A stretch of DNA of 10,407 nucleotides, taken from assembly GCA_002179805.1 (NCBI GenBank), contig NAVB01000871.1:1-10407 (forward strand), read 5' to 3'. The notes beneath the pieces were generated by a model that saw only the letters and a list, made by a program, of their open reading frames with translations, did no database searches and was not told where the DNA came from. Within the stretch, counting starts at the first letter, position 1, and every line of letters begins with the position of its first letter. Of this stretch, positions 5,169 through 10,407 are shown piece by piece. The translations under genes were made by a program, and so were the position numbers. Origin of the DNA: Acanthamoeba lenticulata (lineage: Eukaryota > Discosea > Longamoebia > Acanthamoebidae).

Positions 5169-8100
5169 TTAAACCTGTTCGCCATGTGTGGCCAAAAACT
5201 CCAGCCTCTGGGCAACCCACTCAGCGCTGGGTCGCTGGAGTGGTTGCTCAAGCCAGCAAGCCTGCATCACTTCGCTGTAGCCAGGAGGTACGTGGGCGGG
5301 AATGGGAGGCCTCTTGCCCTCGACAACACCGAAAGCAACACGCGCAAGTTTGCCGACGTCGCCGGCAAAGGGCAACTCGCGTGTGGCCACCTCCCACATT
5401 AAGATTCCAAGCGAGAAGACGTCAGCCCGTTCCGTGTAGGTCTCTCGCCGCACAACCTCTGGTGCCGTCCAGGCTGACGGCATGCACCAAGGCATTGTTG
5501 TGGCATTCTCCTGATTCATCATCCGGCCCAGTTCAAAGTCTATATTTTTATACGTGTATTAGTAATATAGAGTTGAGTATATCATGATTTATGAGCCACC
5601 ACACAGGTGGCCGGGCAGCCCGCAGACTCAGCGCTGTCAGAGAAGAGGAGGGAGAGGAGAGAGGGAAGTGGCGGGGGTACCAGCGATCTTGGCATTCCAT
5701 AGGTCATCGATGAGCACGTTGGACGAGTTGAGGTCGCGGTGCAAGATTGGCGGTGCGAACGAATGGAGGAAGGCGAGCCCGAGGGCGATACCGCGCATCA
5801 AGGACAGTCGCAGTGGCCAATCCAGCTCCAGCGCCGAATCGTCGAGCACATCGCGCAGTGAGCCTCGCGGCATCCACTCAGAAACGACGCACACGTTGGG
5901 CGAGCGGAGGCACACGCCAATGAAGAGGACCACATGCGGATGGCGGATCTGCGTCAAGCGCACTGCCTCCTCGCGGAACTGGAGGCGACTCTTCTCGTCG
6001 AATCGCTTGCGGGCCAGCCGCTTGACCGCCGCCTCAACGCCACGCCATCGGCCTTTATAGACCCATCCATAGCTGCCCTGCCCGACGGGCTCATCGCTGA
6101 GCAGCAGGTCTCCATGAGCGATAATATACCGACACTCGTTGGCGCTTCCGATCGCAATTCGCTCGAGCTGTTGCTTGCTTGTTTTTGGCCACTTCTGCTG
6201 CTGCTGCTGTTGTTGTTCCTCGGTTGAGCCGGTGGAGTCCAAAAGTGTTTGGCCTGGCGGCCGCATCTCGAACACTTGCACGGCCTGCATCGCAGCTGAG
6301 GAGCCGACATCGGTTCTTGAGATGCTGAGCATGTCGTCGTCGTCGTCATCACCAGCTCCGAGATCAATGGTGCCCACTGCGCGGAACCACTGCTCGATGC
6401 CCGATGCTGTTGGCTGTCGGGAGCTGATGGCAGACACCACCAAGTCCGACACGAGAACCTGGCCGCCTTCGGCGTGCTGCACGAGCTCCATTGCGCCGTC
6501 GACAACCCCTCCGCGGTATCCCCACCGACCGGAGACCAGGTCCCTTTGTCGTGTCGCGCGGCCTATGTGAACGCCAAAGCGCACTCGAGCCACTGAGGAG
6601 GCCTCGCCCCCTTGGTGGTCACACGCTGGCAGCTGGGGCCACTGAATTGACGGCAACTCATTCAGCGCGGCCTCACACCTGCCATCCCAACCAACCAACC
6701 AACCAACCAAAGATAGAAGCCACGTCCCAACAGTGAAGAGTAAGTAAGGAATGGCGCAGGGGGAAGAGGAGGAGGAGGAGGAGGAGGAGGACGTGCCATT
6801 GCAGGGCGTTGGCGGGATTGGAAAAGACCATGCAGAAGTAACCCTCGCCGTTGTCCAGATGCTGGTCGTGCACAAACGTGGACTCGTAGCCGTGGTGGGC
6901 GCCTAGCAGCCCGCGCAGGAGCTCGTTGTGAAGCAACATGGCTTCACGCATGGCCTGTGGATCCGAGTCCCAGAGCTCGGCAGCGTTGGAGACGTCACTG
7001 AATGCCACTGTCACCTCCACGTTGGTGGTCGGCGCGGCCAGCGAATTGATTCCCCATGAGGAGTGACCAGAGTCCAGCTGAGAGAGGTCGCTGCTGCTGC
7101 TGCTGCTCCGCCTGGGCCGCCGCAGCGAAGGCAGAAATGTGGCATCGTCTTGCAGACCGATGGCTGAGACGCGACTCATGATCTCGTGGAAAGAGGGTCG
7201 CATGGACGGGTCCCGCTGCCAGCACTCGGCCATGAGAGCCTCCAGCAGTTCACACCTCTGCGCGGTTGGGAACTCATCAAGCGACTCCGGCCTAAGATCG
7301 TCGCGCAGCACACCGACGGCAATAGCGGCCGGGCTCATCCCTTCATAGGGTGGCTCTCGCGTCAGGAGCTCCCACAGAACCACCCCGAACGAGTACACCT
7401 GCACCAACGGTTGACCACAAAAATAATAATCATCGTCATCATCATCATCATCATCATTATTTCTGCAGCACTTGCGCGCCAAAAGCCTGATCAATAAAAG
7501 CGAAAAGAGACTGGTCTCTTAAAGAAGGTTCGTACATCAGCCAACATGTAGTCGATGTGCGGTGACTCTTCTATAACTTCAGGCGCGGCCCAGTGAATGG
7601 TGCCTTGAAAGGATGAACCATAGCCCAACGCGCATGCGCAGAACCATCATATCAGTGACACGTGATGGCAGGAAGGGTTTGGGCGTCACTAGTCCTTCAA
7701 CAAAAAGAGAGAGAGAGAGAGATTACCGTAGGCCTTGAATCCACCTGCTCTCTTCAGATCACTGCGGAACCGGGTCAACCCAAAGTCGCTGACCTGCACA
7801 GCCCCACTACCGTGTGAGTACTGCTTTTAATTATTATGTTGTTGTTGTTGCTGCCATTTCATTTTTACCTTGAGGTTCCACTTGCTGTCGAGCAGAAGAT
7901 TGAGCGATTTGAGATCTCGGTGCACAATGCCCGACGAGTGCAGGAAGTGCATGCCCCGCGCTGCTTGGAAGGCAGCCTTCAAGCAGAAGTGAAGTGGAAG
8001 GACCGGCACCAGCTCGTTGTGCAGCAGCTAATATTGTTTGTTCACGGACAAAGTGATTAATATTTTGAGTAATGGTGAATGCGCAAGAGGATAGAAAAAC

Positions 8101-10334
8101 AAGAAATGATTAAACTTGAATACAAGTAATCAAAGAAGAAAGAGAGAAGCGTACGTCGTAGAGCGAGCCGAGTTCCATCAGCTCCATGACGATACAGAGC
8201 TTTGGGGGCTTGGTGCACGCCGCCATGAAGAGCACCACGTTCGGATGCCTGAGCTTCCGCATTATCCGCACCTCATGCTTAAAGGTCTGGCTCACTTCCT
8301 TGCCCTGGTCACCTGCCGACACGACCTTGACCGCGACGTCGGTGCCTTTCCACACGGCCTTGTAGACCATGCCGAAGCCGCCGGCGCCCAGCTGCGGGCC
8401 CATGTCGAGCTCTGAAGTATCGATCTCCCAGCTGTCATCCTCTCTTCTCCTCGCCCGCCGCACGAGCAGAGTGCAGATCACAACGGCCGCAACGAGTGCC
8501 ACCAGCAGCGGCAACCCGACGCCCAGAGCGATGGCCATGGCGTGGTCTGATGATGATGATGATGACGAGGATGATGCGGCCTCTGGGCCTATTGTGCACA
8601 GTGTGCCCGATGCTCTGGCAACTGTGCACTGACACTCGCCTGTCAGGCAGTATCCGTTGCCGCTGCAGATCGAGCCGTCAGCCCCGAGACACGTGCGCCG
8701 TGATGCTGTGTTGATCGTGGTGATCCGACCGGTCTGCAGAGTCGTCGAGTTGGCCGAGAGTGCCTGAACGAGCAGCGCATTCACGTTTCCACCCGTGTAG
8801 TTGAATTCGGTGCGGTGCGTCACCATCATGGTGAAGTTGTCCCCGCCAGTGGCTATCCACCTGTCGGTGGCCACGCTGTAGCTCTCGGTGAGCACGAGCA
8901 ACTGCCACACGCTTGGTTGTGTCTCGACATAGACGTCAACGACCCGCATTCCCGGTGTCTCAGTCGGATTCCACGAGAACCGGAGACCAGAGGGGATCAA
9001 GAAGCGGCCGCCGCCGTTCGTGACGTCGCTGGCCGGATCGGTAGCCATCGAGAGGCCGTTCTCGAGCGCGTCGAGCAGGTCTCGACCGAGAAGACCGACG
9101 ACGTAAACCTCATTGGCGCCAAATGGGAAGGCCAGTTGCATCTGGCCCAGAGTCACCGGCCCTGCCGGAATGCCAGCCCGCGCAGCGCCCCCGTTGGCCA
9201 GTCCGATCGGCACACGCAGCCCCAGGGAGCTGCTGGCGTATTCGCGGTAGGCGTCGCTCAGCCAGTCGCCGATGTCGCATTCGTCATGAAGGCACCGACC
9301 ATCGTACGAGAGGTTGACCGCGGTCCACCCGACGACGTGGTCGAAGCTGGCCTGCACGGATTGATCCAACTTGAACAATTCCGCATGCAGGACTGGGTCG
9401 GCCGGCACGGATTCATCCATGAGCACGGAGTCGCCCGACCACGCCGTGATGACTCCATAGTCGTCGAACTCGAGATTGAGTACGCCCATCAGACGGCCGA
9501 ACGTGCCGGAGGACACGACGAGCACGGGCTGCCCCCAGTTCGTGTTGTAAACCATGGGGTAGGGTCCGACCCGTGAGGCGAGGAAGCCCGAGGCGTTGTT
9601 GGACAGGAGCTGGCCAGGCACGATAAGAACGTCGATGCCCGGCACAGAAGTGAGCACCATCTCGGCCGTAACGTTGCTGCTGACCGACGCAACGACCTTG
9701 TTAACACCCTTGTTGACCAGCGCAGCCAGACCTTCGCGCAGCGCTTGCGCTTCGTCGGTGGCGCTGATGTTGGGTGCACGAATCATGGAGGCAACGTTGG
9801 CACTTAGCGTCGATATGTAGCCCACCTTTTCCACAACTCCAGGAGGAGTTCCTCCTCCTCCTCCTGACGTGACGAAGGTCTTAATGAAGTAGCGAGCAAG
9901 CGTGGTTCCCGCGGGTGCGTTGAAGCCTTGAATATTACTGCAGACGAACTGGATGCTCGAGTTGTCTTCGCGGGCCCGCAGCATGAACTGATTGGCGTGG
10001 AGCTGACTGGCCAGATCAGACGCCTGCCAGGAGATGACGTCGTAACCCAGGAGACCAAAGTAGTCGGCGATGAGCGGCGAGCTGTAGAGGTAGAAGTAGA
10101 GCGAGTAGGCAAGGCTGGCACCGGCGTCGACGAGGAAGACGTGGTCAGACCGCGCACCCTCGCGCTCGATGAGGGTGCGCATGCGAGCAGCGCCGCCATA
10201 GCACTTGACGCCGCTGTAGCTCGTGTACGAGAAGGTGGAGTCATTAACTGGCCGGCAGGCCTTCCCGTAGTCATCCACGGCGGTGACAGCAGACGAGGTA
10301 TCGGCCGTGTGGAGGAGAGTCAGGTTAAAAGCGC
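5169..10334 (-). CDS. Transmembrane receptor: 5'-nucleotidase-like ectodomain, EGF-like, kinase 1, cyclase-like, kinase 2 (5' partial)
   Basis: Exons on the minus strand: 10334-8155, 8027-7869, 7793-7727, 7603-7536, 7398-6793, 6671-5681, 5539-5169, all phase-consistent; about 1,480 codons are visible. The first visible exon follows an acceptor (ACACCAG at 10335), so the signal peptide lies outside the window. The ectodomain (10334 to about 8780) resembles 5'-nucleotidases, with a strong C-terminal half (NGGAARAGIP, then PFG) but decayed metal motifs. A Cys-rich EGF-like module lies at about 8610-8700 and a transmembrane helix at about 8466-8540. Kinase 1 (about 8410-7190) has a glycine loop, AVK, HRDLKSLN and DFG, so looks active. 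A class III cyclase-like domain spans about 7023-6430. Kinase 2 (about 6105-5190) has GQGSYG, AVK, HRDLNSSN, and DFE instead of DFG. Probable role: surface sensor kinase signalling. Acceptors at 7604 and 6672 (GAG) are the weakest joins. The stop may be bypassed by splicing to the SAM exon. Confidence 0.85.
6195..6220 (-). repeat. CAG/CAA tract encoding poly-glutamine
   Basis: On the minus strand a run of CAA and CAG codons encodes about seven glutamines in the linker between the cyclase-like domain and kinase 2. A run of GAC codons encoding six aspartates lies nearby at about 6332-6350. Both are low-complexity inter-domain linkers. Confidence 0.7.
6766..6790. repeat. (GGA)n trinucleotide repeat in a kinase-gene intron
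   Basis: A pure GGA/GAG run lies immediately inside the 5' end of the intron at 6792-6672 (CTCC repeats on the coding strand). It would read through as poly-leucine if unspliced, which is evidence that an intron is present here. Confidence 0.7.
7431..7457. repeat. (ATC)n trinucleotide repeat in a kinase-gene intron
   Basis: An ATC run with one GTC interruption lies in the intron 7535-7399. Read through, it gives a poly-aspartate stretch, but the splice signals on either side remove it and rejoin kinase 1 in phase at Asp-Val-Tyr-Ser. Confidence 0.7.
7706..7722. repeat. (GA)n dinucleotide repeat next to a splice donor
   Basis: A GA run sits directly inside the intron whose donor is at 7726-7725 (CTCTCT on the coding strand). 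It is the start of the 123-base intron between the DFG exon and the APE exon of kinase 1. Confidence 0.7.
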
Positions 10335-10407
10335 CTGGTGTTGTGTGTGTGTGTGTGTATGGCCACAAGAGATATTTTGTTTTTGGTTGGTTTTTTTATA
10401 TATATAT
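10335..10407 (-). other. Intron upstream of the first visible receptor exon, with a (TG)n repeat
   Basis: The minus strand here is a pyrimidine/CA-rich stretch ending in ACACCAG at the exon boundary, typical of an intron 3' end. It includes a (TG)n microsatellite at about 10342-10359 and a TATATATA run at the window edge. No ATG in frame is available, so the receptor's first exon or exons lie to the right of this window. Confidence 0.65.

Noticed and set aside
5954..6505. Minus-strand 183-codon frame shifted relative to the receptor exon
   Set aside because: Serine/arginine-rich out-of-frame translation of the exon encoding the cyclase end and kinase 2.
8815..9576. Plus-strand 253-codon frame opposite the receptor ectodomain
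   Set aside because: Shadow of a GC-rich coding exon with a clear 5'-nucleotidase-like product on the minus strand.
10334..10368. Start of the receptor at the frame's left edge (a TTG codon and a His-Thr run)
   Set aside because: No ATG; the CA-repeat and ACACCAG mark an intron end, so the gene starts outside the window.

Overview
This window looks like the end of a chromosome of an amoebozoan, most likely Acanthamoeba or a close relative. It opens with telomeric repeats of the TTAGGG/TTAGGGG type, written here as CCCTAA/CCCCTAA. The right half carries a GC-rich, intron-containing gene for a receptor with a kinase-cyclase-kinase layout, a protein type I associate with Acanthamoeba. The organism call is inference; no rRNA or marker gene is present.

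The window has two compartments split by a second, internal telomeric tract at 4243-4263. Distal (33-4242) is an AT-rich segment with telomeric repeats on both sides in the same orientation. It holds a degenerate ~147-bp direct repeat (60-353), a small leftward gene for an 88-residue proline-rich basic protein (443-709), a striking symmetric array of four 26-bp near-palindromes (780-962) between two outward-facing TATA boxes, and a rightward seven-exon gene (1136-3701). That gene encodes a 632-residue tyrosine recombinase-like protein ending in an acidic tract and a chromodomain. An AT-rich 3' flank (3702-4242) follows and contains a strong inverted repeat. I read 33-4242 as a Crypton-like tyrosine-recombinase DNA element sitting inside telomeric repeats. 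This is the main candidate for an undescribed system: a chromatin-reading recombinase living at chromosome ends.

Proximal (4264-10407) is host sequence, all coding leftward. The large gene begins upstream of the window and reads 10334 to 5169. It encodes a degenerate 5'-nucleotidase-like ectodomain, an EGF-like module, one transmembrane helix, kinase 1, a degenerate class III cyclase domain and kinase 2. It is followed, perhaps through one more splice, by a SAM-domain coding region whose last reading frame runs into the internal telomeric tract and takes its stop codon from it. This suggests a chromosome break healed by telomere addition, with the recombinase element later inserted into (or added distal to) that telomere.

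Gene structures were built by hand from reading frame, GT-AG signals and phase. All exon joins of the recombinase and kinase genes are phase-consistent. No RNA gene or CRISPR array was seen.
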